In this document: in pieces, positions 1 through 10,806 of the stretch
Layout of the letters: every line of letters starts with the position of its first letter
How positions within the stretch are numbered: position 1 is the first letter of the stretch
Source of the DNA: Sarocladium kiliense
Taxonomy: Eukaryota > Ascomycota > Sordariomycetes > Hypocreales > Sarocladiaceae
Assembly: GCA_030734395.1 (NCBI GenBank)
Contig: JAUZTG010000048.1
Span: 1,426,001 to 1,490,000, forward strand
Length of the DNA stretch: 64,000 nucleotides
Direction: 5' to 3'
Notes under the pieces: model-generated
What the model saw: only the letters and a program-made list of their open reading frames with translations
What the model was told of the DNA's origin: nothing
The model's database searches: none
Made by a program: the position numbers and the translations under genes

Positions 1-2278
1 TGTTGATGATGCCCTACGAGCCTGACAGCAGTGGAGAGGTGCGAATCGAGTCGAGCAGCGTAAGAGCAGTGATGGATAGAGGAAAGGAAGAAGAGGGGCG
101 ACAGGTCGGGACCCTTTGAAGGCCATTGTCAAGAAACTTTGCACATGTGTTGCCTACTGCACGTTAGGGATTGGCACAGCAGCATCGAGTGACGGATCTT
201 GGGAGCAGGCGCCTGGAACTTTTTCGATGCGCCAAAGGAATCATCGACTTTGCGATAAGATAAGGAGCATTTTCCCGATCGAGGCAGTGAGTGACCTGGG
301 AAGTGCAGACGCCCCACAGCTGCTCGTTCTCTGAGAGTCACTCGACCATGGCTACTTTATCTGGCCAGGAGTTGAAATTGTTCATATGTCTGCAATTTGG
401 ATTGTCGATTTCGTTTACTCTTACCGATGAGGAGTTCCAGTACCCGAACGAGGATTCAGATCGATATCATGGCAGTTTGCGCCGTGGTTGGCCCTAGGTA
501 TCTATCGGAAGTACCGAGGAAGGAACACATAATGCCAGTTGTGATCCGCCTGCTTCCTGGTTGCCCCTTCTGTTGCTGGGCGGTGCCATCCAGGATTGTA
601 GGTCCCGTCCCAGCATTTAGTATTAGTACAATTTGCCTCACGTGCTTCAGGCTCCTGTGCCTCAGTTCTGTCTTCAGCCATGCCCAAACAAAGTCCACTC
701 CTCAGCCGAACTTGGGACTTCGGTGCACCCAACGACCCTGCTCAGCCTCGACTACCAAGGGTCCAAGCTCCGCTTCTTCCATGGCCCTGTGCTTCCATCT
801 TGTAGCTTAAAACTCCATCCTCTCCCTCTTTCATCGTTGACCGACTTCAGCCCTCTCTTCGCTGCTTTTGTTCCTACACCTCCTAATGCTGCTTACGCCG
901 GGGCCACACCTTGAGCGTGACCCCGTTTCCATGCAGCTCCCGTCCAGACTAACGGAGGCGACCTGTCGACCAAAATGCGGTGTACAGCACTGGTAATCAA
1001 CCCCCTCGCCTCTCCGCCGATGAGCTGTCCAACCCACCATCTTCCTGTCGGCAACCGAAGCAAGCCTCCTCCGCCAGGCCCTGCCACTCGTTATGCCCAC
1101 TCACTCGGCCGGGACCACTGATGTCGAGTATCGGCCCATCCCATCGCCACCAGGAAGTCTCTAGAAGGAGGTTGCTGGCCCGAATGGAATTTATGAGACC
1201 GCGACTTCGCCTGATTGATGCTGCCTCCCAGATGCAGCAGTAGGGATCTCGCATATTGGCCAATGGTCTGTGTTCGTGCCATCACCCTGGTAAATGGCGG
1301 CGGCCGCTTACACAGCGATACACCACAATGCGAACCGTGTCTCAAGACGCGACTACAAAGTTGTTTGCCATAACTAGGACGAAACACATGTTGTGGGAAG
1401 CACATCCGCGGCACGCTCAGGACAGCTAGCTGAGGTCCGCACCTTCAGTTACGGTGCCGATGCCAGCAACATCACTCACTGCCCGCGCGAGTCGGGCCAT
1501 GCATTGGGCAAGCCTGCATATGTTTCTTGGGCCCGCATTCGAGCCACGACAGCCGCATCTGCATCGACGCTCCCCCAACCCTCCTCTCATTCGATTTGCG
1601 TCCCCACACTCGGTTTTTCTTCTTTCCTGGCCTCTAAGACTCCCGGGATCCTCCTAGTCGAATGATCACTTGCGCTCGTTGACTCTGGTTCCCCACGTTG
1701 AATCCGTGCGAAGCATACGGCCCTCTCCGCATCGCCGCCCAAAGCTCTCTCCCAACATCTTCTCCCGTTCCAGCGCACGCAGCAAGACGCATCATCGCTC
1801 AATCTTCCATCTGCGACCCCCGCGCCCTCTCAGAGGTCTGAAGCGATTCTTGGGCGTTCGTGCAGCACCCTCGATCTTCTACTCGCGAACCGTCTCCCCG
1901 CCGTCTTCCTACCGACTCAACCGTCCTCATCTCATGGTTGCCACCACTGCGAGCCACCTCTAGGTCCTCCTCTTACCGCCTGTCAGTCCACCCTCCAAAC
2001 TTGTTAGTCTCCCCATCTCCTTCTTCTGTCAAACCTTCCCTTCCCCTTCTCTTCATCAACGCTTGGGGAGAGAACCTGTGGTCCTCTTCAGCTTCATGCC
2101 GATGTCTCAGGGAAGACCTCTGGTCTGAGACAAACTGATTTCTCTCTCATGTTCCTTTTCGCTTCCTTTTCCTCTTTGTATAATATTTTTTTTTGTCTCT
2201 CGTTCCGAACTCTCATCGCTGTCCTTAAGGCGATCAATCCAGGCATCGCTATGACCGCTTCTGGGTTCGTAGGCTAAG
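1..2278. other. Gene-poor upstream region with CT-rich leader
   Basis: No convincing coding region was found on either strand; all open stretches are short and have no recognisable protein similarity. From about 1560 to 2215 the plus strand becomes strongly pyrimidine-rich (many TCTTC, CTCCC and CTTTT runs, with a T-run near 2184-2193). This is typical of promoters and long 5' leaders in filamentous fungi and fits the gene that starts at 2279. Confidence 0.55.
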
Positions 2279-3023
2279 ATGTATACCAGAGAACAGACCC
2301 CTCGAAGGGCCGTCATCAAGATGGACCCCAACTGCGCAATCTGCCATGGCGCAGCCAATGGCTGCGACTGCGAAGCCAAGGGTCTCGATCGAGCTGTGAA
2401 AGAAGCAGAGGACAACGCTATGCGTCCCATTTATAGCAAGATTCGGTAAGCAGCCCTTTGTCTGCCGTGCTGAGCCTCTCGTGTCGTTACGGCCAAGCTA
2501 ATGAGACTTCTAAAGGACATGGGTGCGATCACACGCTCAGGACTACATCCTCGAGTACTTTCATGTCTTGACGGAGAAACGCAAGACCGCTCACTCAGCA
2601 CATCTCGATCAGATTACCGCACATGCCTACCACCACTACAACGCTCCACCACACCCTCAACAATTACACGACGCCCAGATGGCTTTGAAGAGGGGAATCG
2701 ATGCAGACTGGCAAGCCAGCGTGCAGCGCTATCCTGAGGTTCTCGAATATTTCTATAACCTTGTCACCTTGACCCTACCTGCCGAGGATGAGCCTGCTGT
2801 TCGCGAGCCGACGTTTGGCTCCCTTGCCCGCAAGCAGCGGAAAAGAAACGGCCGTGCGAGTGTGCCGCCACCTGCTATCACATCAGCGCCATATTACGGC
2901 ACCGGCCCTCTCTCACCTCAGACTCCACCACCATCAGGACGTCGAACTCCGGGCATGGGGAGACGCTCGTCGTACCAACGCCACCACGCCGTGAATTACG
3001 AACCGGCTCCTTACTACGTTTGA
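2279..3023 (+). CDS. Conserved fungal protein of unknown function (CxxC N-terminus)
   Basis: Two exons, 2279-2445 and 2516-3023, joined across a 70-base GTAAG...TAAAG intron with a GCTAAT-like branch site; the product is 224 residues. The N-terminus has a small cysteine cluster (CAICH followed by CDC). The middle is a helical stretch rich in H, Y and Q with the phrase DADWQASVQRYPEVLEYFY, and the tail is basic, P/G/S-rich and disordered. I recall this architecture (MDPNCAICH start, then a WVxxHAQDYILEYF helix) from many uncharacterised Pezizomycotina proteins. No function is known to me. A second in-frame ATG at 2321 gives the MDPNCAICH start usual for the family and may be the true start, which would shorten the protein by 14 residues. 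No signal peptide or membrane segment is seen. Confidence 0.82.
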
Positions 3024-3705
3024 AGGACGGGGCGGCGATTTTGATGCATACGTTACAACTTTTTGTTTATCAATGATGTCCATGACCTGTTACGACTTTC
3101 CAAAAGAAGGCATGATGAGGAGTTGAGGCGACATCTCAGGGGTCTGGCACCTTGCTGCATTTACAACTTGCTGGAGGATCACCGGCGTTCTCATGGCGGC
3201 AAACATGACAATGAATAATTTGAATATGAAGAAATCCACATATGCTTGAGTCTCCCGGGGGGCAAGACCTGGAGTCCTAACCCGCTATCTACCTGCACTG
3301 TGAATTGATGGGTTACTTGATGGTATGATAGGCTCACATCTTTCAGGGATATCTTTTATCATATTCTTCCACAGCTCGTTACGCTCCAGAAACGTATTAT
3401 AAGAGAAATCAACCCATGGTATGATGAACATGAAAAACAAGGAGGCCCCGTCATCTCCCTACTTCCTGAATGGTCCCCCTTGGCGAGACGACTCCTCCCT
3501 CATCGCATTTCAGATTGTACTGAACATTTCTCTCCTCAACGGCCATTAAACACACAAGAGATTGTCTTGTCTTTTTCTAACCCCGTTTTTTTCTTCCTTT
3601 TTTTCGGCATTGTCCGTCTGAGAAAACTCCGTTTATAGTACACGGCTGGCAAGGAGCAAGTTCCTCAATGGCACGTGTGAGAGATGGTTGTTATGGCAAA
3701 GCACA
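3024..3705. other. Convergent 3' intergenic region
   Basis: This holds the 3' flanks of the plus-strand gene ending at 3023 and the minus-strand BFR1 gene ending at 3706. T-rich stretches at about 3580-3603 could serve polyadenylation signalling. No coding sequence or repeat was seen. Confidence 0.5.
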
Positions 3706-5314
3706 TTATGAGTCGGCCTTGTCCTCGACGGTGGTGTCCTTGAGGTCGGAGGTGACCTTCTCGACATCGCCGTTGGCGCCCTCGGCATCTTCTTTCTCGA
3801 GCTCCTCGATCTTCTTCTTGGCCTTCTCGATGTTCTGGGCAAACACAAGTTAGTAATTCGTGTCGTGAGGACTCAAGCTAAAGAGTTCGGGTCATACCTT
3901 CTGAGTCTGGGCGGCCTGATCGGCCTTCCAGTGGTCAAGCTTAGCGCGGACTTTCTCAGTCACGGCGGGGACATCCTCGGCGGACATGGGGGGTTCAATA
4001 CCCATGAAAGCGCAGTCCTCGACAACAGAGGGAGGGCAGTTGAAGTTCTTGCCGGAGGGGGCGGCGGCGGTGGCAGAGCCCTTCTTGCCCTTCTTGCCTT
4101 TCTTGCCAGTAACAGCGGGCATGAAATCCTCGTCGCGATCCTTCTTGCTGAGGACCTTGGTGCCCTTGATGGAGCTCTCGTCGACGGTGCGCTGGGCCTG
4201 GGCGCTCAGACCACTGTCGGCCATGAGGGGACCCTTCTCGGGCTTGTGCTCGGGGTCGAGGAACTGGAGGAGGCTGTTGGCACGGCGGATCTCCTCAAGG
4301 TAAGCAGGGTCGCTGGCCTCAGCGAGAACACGCTCGGCATCAGCCTTCTTGCGCTCCTGGATGTAGCGGTCGTGCTCGGCCTTACGGCGCTCACGCTGCT
4401 TCTCGCGAGACTCGCGCTCCCAGGCCTGGAAGGCCTTCTTCTGGCCATAGTATTCGTCCTTGAGCTTGCGGATGGCAGTGTACTTCTCCTGCTGCTCGGC
4501 GTGGAGGCGAGTGCGCTCATCGCGGAGGGCGGAGATGCCCTTGAAAGCCTCGTCCTGCTCAGCCTTGATAGCATCGAGCTCAGCCTGGATCTTGGAGTAC
4601 TGCTCGGACATGGCCTTCTGCTCCGGGTCGTCCATGCTGTCCTTGATCTCCTTGATCTTGGCGCGGAGATCGTCGATTTGGCGCTGAGAGTCGTCGAACT
4701 GGCCGAAGTTCTTGCGGACCTTGCGCAGGTTGGAGATGTCGGACAAGGCCTTCTTCTCGTCAACGAGCTTCATGGTACCGGAGTCAACCTGCTTCTGCAG
4801 TGACTCGATCTGGCGGTCGACATCCTCGGCGCTCTTGTAGGGGACCTTGGCCTTGGCAGTCTTCTGCTCGTTGATGCGGCTGCGGACCTGGTCGTCGAGC
4901 TTCTTGATCTGGTCGAGCTTGGAGGTACGAGCGGTCTTGCCGCCGGCCTGCTTCTGGCGGATCTCGTTGGCCTGAGCGATCAGCTCCTGGCGGCGCTTCT
5001 GAGTAGGCGAGGGCTGGTCCTTGTTCTTGTTGGGCATGGCAATGTCGATCTTGGCGCGGACGGCATTCTGAGAGATCAAATTCAGCTGAGAGGTTCTTGC
5101 AGAGAGAAGTGAATGCGGCGCAAGAGCCCAATGGCTCGTGCCTCCTATTGGATATACTCACGAAGCGCTCCATGGATTCCTTGTGCTCCTTCTCGAGCTT
5201 AGCAAGGTCAGCCTTGAAAACATTGTCATCAGGCTTGGTAGGACGAGTGCCAGCAGCGGCGGCCTTGTTGTCGGCAGCCGGGGCCGCGGCAGTGGTGGTG
5301 GTGGTCTCAGCCAT
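3706..5314 (-). CDS. BFR1: Nuclear segregation / mRNP protein Bfr1
   Basis: Three exons on the minus strand: 5162-5314, 3898-5067 and 3706-3834. Together they encode 483 residues, close to the 470 of yeast Bfr1. The product begins with a low-complexity T/A-rich segment. It is then almost entirely charged coiled coil (LDQIKKLDDQVRSRI, RQIDDLRAKIKEIKDSM, and the RESREKQRERRKAEHDRYIQ helix). Next come a lysine/glycine patch (GKKGKKGKKG), the NFNCPPSVVEDCAFMGI motif and an acidic coiled-coil tail. In yeast Bfr1 associates with polysomal mRNP at the ER and was found as a suppressor of brefeldin A sensitivity. Both introns are phase 0 and have good consensus (GTGAGT...CTCAG and GTATGA...CCCAG). A 312-codon antisense frame over the same bases is a by-product of the biased codon use. 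Confidence 0.93.
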
Positions 5315-6669
5315 TGCGGGAGAGACTCAGAGGAGACCGGTGAGGGAGAAACCAAAGAAGCGATCTGCGGGACGATGAGGGAAAGATGGCGAGTCTTTCC
5401 CGTAGCTGGGAGAGAAAGTCTTAGTAAGGGTGAGCGAGGAAGACACCGACAAGGCGGATAAGACAATGGATCAGAATTACCTGTGAGGTTGAAGGGTGGA
5501 GGAAAATGGAGGCGGCGACGAGGAAACAAGCTGGTGTGGCCTTTTGGAGAAAATGTTGGCTGCTCCGCGTGCGCACCCTCCATGCAGTGAGTGTGTGGGC
5601 AGCCAGTGCAAGCGACTCGAATGAGAGCACACCCCGTAGTGAAGGAGTGGTGTGGGGACCTTTCACTGCACCAGGTTCCGTCGAGGTCCAGTCCAATTCC
5701 ATTCAGCTCCAGACCTGCTCAGCGGCTGCAACTCCCCTGAAGCTGTGCGATTGTCCACTGTGATGCCGGGCTTGGCCATTGGCTTCTCCAGGGGGAGGCC
5801 TGGGCCTTTTTAGGGGTCCAGGCTAAGGAACCGAATTGGTTTTTCCTTAGGCCGCCAGGATCCCCTTGAAGCCTAGGTCCACGGGGAACGGTAAGGTACG
5901 GTACCCAAGGTAACGGATGGTCTGTGGGTACTTTCCTACCGTTTCGAACAGTCCAGAATGCTGTCGCTCGTCGCTGCTTGTTCTGCCGTGATGTTGGGTG
6001 ACCAAATTTATTCTCGTACCAGCAATGGTGTGTGAGCCACCCTAGAGGTACAGTGTAGGATTGTCAGTAATGCCAGCATAACCTGGATACATTTTCAGTG
6101 ATTCGGCATTGCGAAATGATTTACCCAATCAACACAGCGACTGATATGGAATCTGCCATTTGCTGAAGATTAGTTTAGAATCCAGGTGTAGAGTTATCGA
6201 TTATGAGGTAGGCAGCCTTCGTGGTTCATAAAGCTTTGTCGATGGTGATCAGCCTCCGGAATGCACAAACATCGGCATCTCTGATTGCAACTTGCGACCA
6301 AAGAATTGCTTCATCTGGTATCCCGAAATTGACAGATAAGGTTTGAGACTCTATCGTCTTCATACACATGCTTACGATTTCTGACTTCCTGCGATTCTAT
6401 CCGAAACTTACCCTTCCGACCATTGAGGTACGAGCCCATATGCCCCTCTTGCCACCCACCGACCTCCGCCGGGTGAGCGCTTCTACTTTCCGAATCGGGA
6501 AACACCTGAATGCCATGCAGTTCACGGAAGTGCGTTTTCGCAACAACGGCCAACTCTCTCTAGCCGGTATAATAAGAAGGCTCCGGATGCTGAACCTTGC
6601 CCTTTCACTCCAGATAGTCTTCAAGCTCTCACGCTGTCCACCTCCAACCAATCCTCGCACGACGACAAC
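5315..6669. promoter_or_regulatory. Divergent intergenic region between BFR1 and DHA-synthase-like gene
   Basis: The 1.36 kb between two divergent starts must hold both promoters. The BFR1-proximal side is CT-rich on the BFR1 sense strand. No supported coding region lies within it. A GGCTAA hexamer occurs at 5821, discussed separately. A TATA-like box could not be pinned with confidence. Confidence 0.5.
5821..5826 (+). promoter_or_regulatory. GGCTAA hexamer (XlnR/Xyr1-type core)
   Basis: The sequence GGCTAA is present. This is the published core site of the fungal xylanolytic activator XlnR/Xyr1. It lies about 850 bases upstream of the DHA-synthase-like start. A hexamer occurs by chance every few kb, so the functional assignment is speculative. 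Confidence 0.2.
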
Positions 6670-9015
6670 ATGGCACCGATCGCGCTGGTGGACGAGATGA
6701 AGGAGTCGCCTGTACATGTGTCAGGCGACGTCAAGAGGGTCAATGAGACGGACAAGGAGACCATTGATCTGGTGCTGCGGCAGTTCCGTTGTCTCATTGC
6801 CGACCTTTGTCAACAATTCAATGGCGGACACCCAGGGTAAGCGGGGAGAGTTCTAAATGCTTCGGAATTGCACTAACATGAGCCACTAATAGGAGCGCAA
6901 TGGGCATGGCAGCCATCGGAGTCGCACTCTGGAAATATGTCATGAAGTATTCGCCCAGCAACCCAAACTACTTCAATCGTGATCGATTCGTCCTCTCAAA
7001 CGGCCATACTTGCCTCTTCCAATATGCCTTCCTTCATCTGACAGGCTACAAACACATGACCTTCGACCAGCTCAAGTCATACCACTCATCACGCTACGAC
7101 TCTTTCTGTCCCGGACACCCTGAGATCGAGCATGACGGCATCGAGGTCACTACTGGCCCTCTGGGTCAGGGAATTGCCAATGCTGTTGGCCTGGCCATGG
7201 CAACCAAGAATCTGGCGGCTACGTACAACCGGCCCGGTCATGATCTCGTCAACAATACAACGTGGTGTATGATTGGAGATGCTTGTCTGCAAGAGGGCGT
7301 AGCACTTGAGGCTATCCAGCTTGCGGGCCACTGGAAGCTGAACAACCTGGTTGTGATCTATGACAACAACCAGGTAACCTGTGATGGCAGTGTCGATCTC
7401 TGCAACACTGAGGATGTCAACACAAAGATGCGTGCTTGCGGCTGGGAGGTTCTTGAGGTTGAAGACGGATGCTATGATGTTGAGGGCATTGTCGCAGCAC
7501 TACTCAGGGCTAAAGCTAGCACTGAAAAGCCGACATTCATCAACGTGCACACGATCATTGGGATTGGGAGCAAGGTTGCAGGCGATGCCAAGGCGCATGG
7601 TGCGGCGTTCGGCGCGGACGATGTGCAAAGCATCAAGAAGATCTTCGGCATGAATCCAGATGAGCACTTTGTGTTGGCCGACACAGTCTACAGCTTCTTC
7701 CGCGAGATGACACCTCGTGGACGACGATTGGAGGAGGACTGGGAACAGGTCGTTGCTTCGTATCAAGAGCACTACCCAGAGCTGCACACGGAGTTCATCA
7801 AGCGGGTCAATGGAGAGTTCACAGAGGATTGGCGGAGTATCATTCCAACAAAAGAGTCACTTCCTACGGCACCAACGGCATCGAGAAAGTCGGCGGGTCT
7901 TGTCTGCAATCCTCTTGCTTCCAAGCTTAAGAACTTCATGGTTGGAACAGCAGATCTGTCTCCTTCGGTGAACATGATCTGGAAGGACAAGGTCGACTTC
8001 CAACATGTAAGCAAACTACACAATTACAGGAGGTAAACGTTGCTAACTTCCTTCAAGCCCGACCTCAGAACCACATGCGGGATTAACGGAGATTATTCTG
8101 GTCGGTATATTCACTGGGGAATCCGTGAGCATGCGATGGCTTCTATTTCCAATGGCCTTGCAGCCTTTAGCAAGGGTACTATTTTACCAGTCACTTCAAG
8201 CTTCTTCATGTTCTATATGGTGGGTAGCTGCAGAAACTCGCTGATGTGCATTCGAGATCGCTAAATGAATATAGTACGCTGCCCCAGGTGTTCGCATGGG
8301 TGCGCTCCAGCATCTACAGGCGATTCACATTGCGACTCATGATTCCATTGGAACAGGAGAGGACGGCCCGACACATCAACCCATTGCACTTGCAGCACTG
8401 TATCGAGCCATGCCAAATCTTCTGTACATCCGACCCTGTGATTCGGAGGAAACTGCAGGAGCTTTCATTGCCGCTCTCGAAGCAAAGAACACACCGTCCA
8501 TCCTCTCGCTTTCTCGCCAGACCCTTAACCAATATCCCCAGTACTCAAACCGGGAAGGCGTCCTGAAGGGTGCATACGAGTTCATCGCCGAGCAGGATGC
8601 TGACGTGACGCTCATCGGCATTGGTGCTGAGATGGTCTTCGCCGTCGAAACCCGGAGAGTCCTTCGCGAGAAGTACAACATCAAGGCCCGTGTTGTGTCA
8701 CTCCCTTGCCAGCGTCTCTTTGAGGCTCAGTCTGTTGAGTACAAGCGCGAGGTTCTGCAGTACCGTTCACAGGCGCCACGAGTTGTGATCGAGGCATATG
8801 CAGTGAATGGCTGGGAGCGGTATGCGGATGCTGGGTACTCTATGGCCTCGTTCGGCAAGAGTCTCCCGGGCAAGGACGCATACACCTACTTTGGGTTTAA
8901 TGAGGACGTGATTGCAAAAAAGGTACATGCTTTGGTAGAAGAAGTCCGGAGGGAGGGCGTAGAGTGTTTGCGAGGGGAGTTCAGTGACCTAAACACGACG
9001 ACGCATGAGGAGTAG
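6670..9015 (+). CDS. Transketolase-family enzyme, dihydroxyacetone-synthase-like
   Basis: Four exons (6670-6836, 6893-8006, 8058-8219, 8275-9015) encode 727 residues, the usual size for the family. Thiamine-diphosphate features are clear: GGHPGSAMGM across the first junction, GPLGQG at about 144-149, GDACLQEG at about 184-191 followed by YDNNQVTCDGSVD, the GIREHAM segment, and FYMYAAPGVRMG across the third junction. GTGEDGPTHQP and RPCDSEET lie in the C-terminal half. The GDACLQEG/NNQxTCDGSVD wording is what I recall for fungal dihydroxyacetone synthases, whereas classical transketolases have GDGCLMEG. Such enzymes move a two-carbon ketol unit from xylulose-5-phosphate to an aldehyde or aldose. 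The C-terminus (THEE) lacks an SKL-type peroxisomal signal, so a cytosolic site is likely. The donor substrate and true acceptor cannot be told from sequence. It stands 5' of two regulators and a xylose reductase, which suggests a role in pentose flux. Confidence 0.88.
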
Positions 9016-9314
9016 AAGTAGAATTCCTTAGACTCATAATCAAGTCCATCATCTGAATAGTTTATCATTTTCTACATTGATCAAGCGCAAATCTACTATC
9101 ATATACCTGTTAGCATTATGATTCCACAGTGCGCTGGGCGTTGGGAATCATGGGGGTCTGGTTAGTGGTAGGCATGAAGTACAACCCCACCATCACCGAC
9201 TCCGGTGCCTCTGCTTAAACCTTCCTCTCTCATCATCGTCCGTCCCCAAGCTGCGATGTCGCCGTGCCATCACCTTCACACTTCCAAAGGTCTTTGACCG
9301 CTTCCTCGCACAAG

Positions 9315-10789
9315 ATGGACGATTTCCACATAGCCGATGGCTCCACGCCATTGACAAACACCAGCAGGCCCTTTGACGAGATTCTCCATGAGCCAGGGTA
9401 TCTCGAATATCAGGAGGAGCTGAGATGTCTCATCTTCAACACGGCGCAAACGGAGCCTCCGACTCGCGATGGCACCCCAGGTCCAGCACTGGAGCTCGGG
9501 GACAGCTATACTCCCGAGCAGCAGAAAGAGGCCAAAGTGCAGTTTGAAGCTGCTTTGTCAACAGGTCGCCGACTAGAGTATCTTCAAAACTGGATTGCTG
9601 AAGTTGCACCTTGGGTTCGTGTCTTGTCGTTTCGTCCCTACGATTCACGAAAAGATCCGACTGACGGTCATATAGCTCGACATGTTCGACAGCAATGGTG
9701 CTTTTACTATTCAAGTGCCGAACCTAGCTCAACGCTGTCCGGCTCTTCTCTACGCCATGCTAGCTCTGTCTGCTCGCCAGGTCGAGCGCAAGGAGCAGAC
9801 CCAACGCTCTTTTGACAGCCTAGAACTCTATCAGCAGGCTATAAGACTACTCGGACCTTTGTTACAGGCGAGAGATCTTGCCCTCATCCCGACCTGCGTC
9901 ATTTTGTGTGTCTTGGAGATGATGTCAGCTAGTCCTCAAGATTGGCGGAGGCACCTTGAAGGCTGCGCAGCGCTGTTCGATGCCCTTGGAGTGAATGGCT
10001 TCAGTGGCGGATTGTTGCAGTCTGTCTTCTGGTGTTACGCGAGAATGGGTATGTCCTCTCTGTTGTTCATGGTCGACCATTTTGCTAAGCCCTCTAGACC
10101 TCTGTGGTGCCTTGATCTCAGATGGGACCCGAGCCACGCTGGTCCCAATGACTCAATGGCTCCCACCAGGTGCCAGTATTGATCAAGCTGCCGCACTCTT
10201 TAAAGAGTGCGCCTCCCCAGAGATGCATGCCAACTACGCTGTCTTTCTCTGTTCCAGAGTCTGCGAGCTGATCGCCGATCGTACGGCTTTCGTCGAGCTG
10301 GGTGAGGCTAATGGCTGCGATGAGCAAGCGTTCAAGACCCGGTGGACTGCATTATGGCATGAGCTTCAGGATTGGGTTCTAATGAGACCTGGAGAGATGA
10401 AACCAATACAAGCGGTTTACTCCGAGGCTTTCCCACAGATCCTCTTTGCACATTGGCCGGCCATTTCTTCAAACCAATTGTACCACACAGCATGCATCTT
10501 GCTCCTCGGCTCTTTGCCACACGGCACCCTAGCCGATGGCGGGCAGGAATGGTCGGCAACTTGGCACGCAAAATCAGTCTGTGGGATCTCGCTCACGAAC
10601 CCCCATCCAGGATGTCTGAACAATGCAATTCAGCCTCTATGGATTGCCGGAAGGCTTCTAAGTCATGAGTCAGAGCATGCACTCGTGGCCAAGTTGATTC
10701 GGAGCATCGAAACCATGACTGGGTGGGCAACAATATGGAGGATCACCGATCTAGAGGCCGAATGGGGACACAAGGTACAAGTCGCTTGA
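9315..10789 (+). CDS. Fungal transcription-factor-domain protein lacking a zinc cluster
   Basis: Three exons (9315-9614, 9676-10048, 10098-10789) encode 454 residues. The body matches the middle and C-terminal regulatory domain of the Zn2Cys6 protein encoded on the opposite strand at 10807-12785. Shared features are an intron at the same place after a conserved APW, then LDxxDxxxxF, a CALLYAMLALSARQ-type helix, NQLYHTAxxLLL and HAxxxCGISLxN. The domain resembles fungal-specific transcription factor domain 2. No Cys6 motif is encoded here, nor in the 300 bases upstream up to the previous stop. The start at 9315 (AAGATGG) is the first in-frame ATG. It could be a co-regulator, a dominant-negative partner of its paralogue, or a gene that lost its DNA-binding exons. 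Its stop lies only 17 bases from its paralogue's stop. Confidence 0.82.
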
Positions 10790-10806
10790 GCGAAAACCAC
10801 TCCTAT

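Noticed and set aside
4206..4763. A 185-codon S/R-rich frame on the minus strand
   Set aside because: A shifted frame of BFR1 exon 2; the real frame gives a full-length Bfr1.
3865..4803. A 312-codon plus-strand frame rich in L, V, G and A
   Set aside because: It lies antisense inside BFR1; the composition is the mirror of a lysine/glutamate-rich coiled coil with strong codon bias, and it has no domain.
9264..9314. An earlier start for the regulator at 9315
   Set aside because: The first codon of the extension is GTG; 9315 is the first in-frame ATG and has good context.
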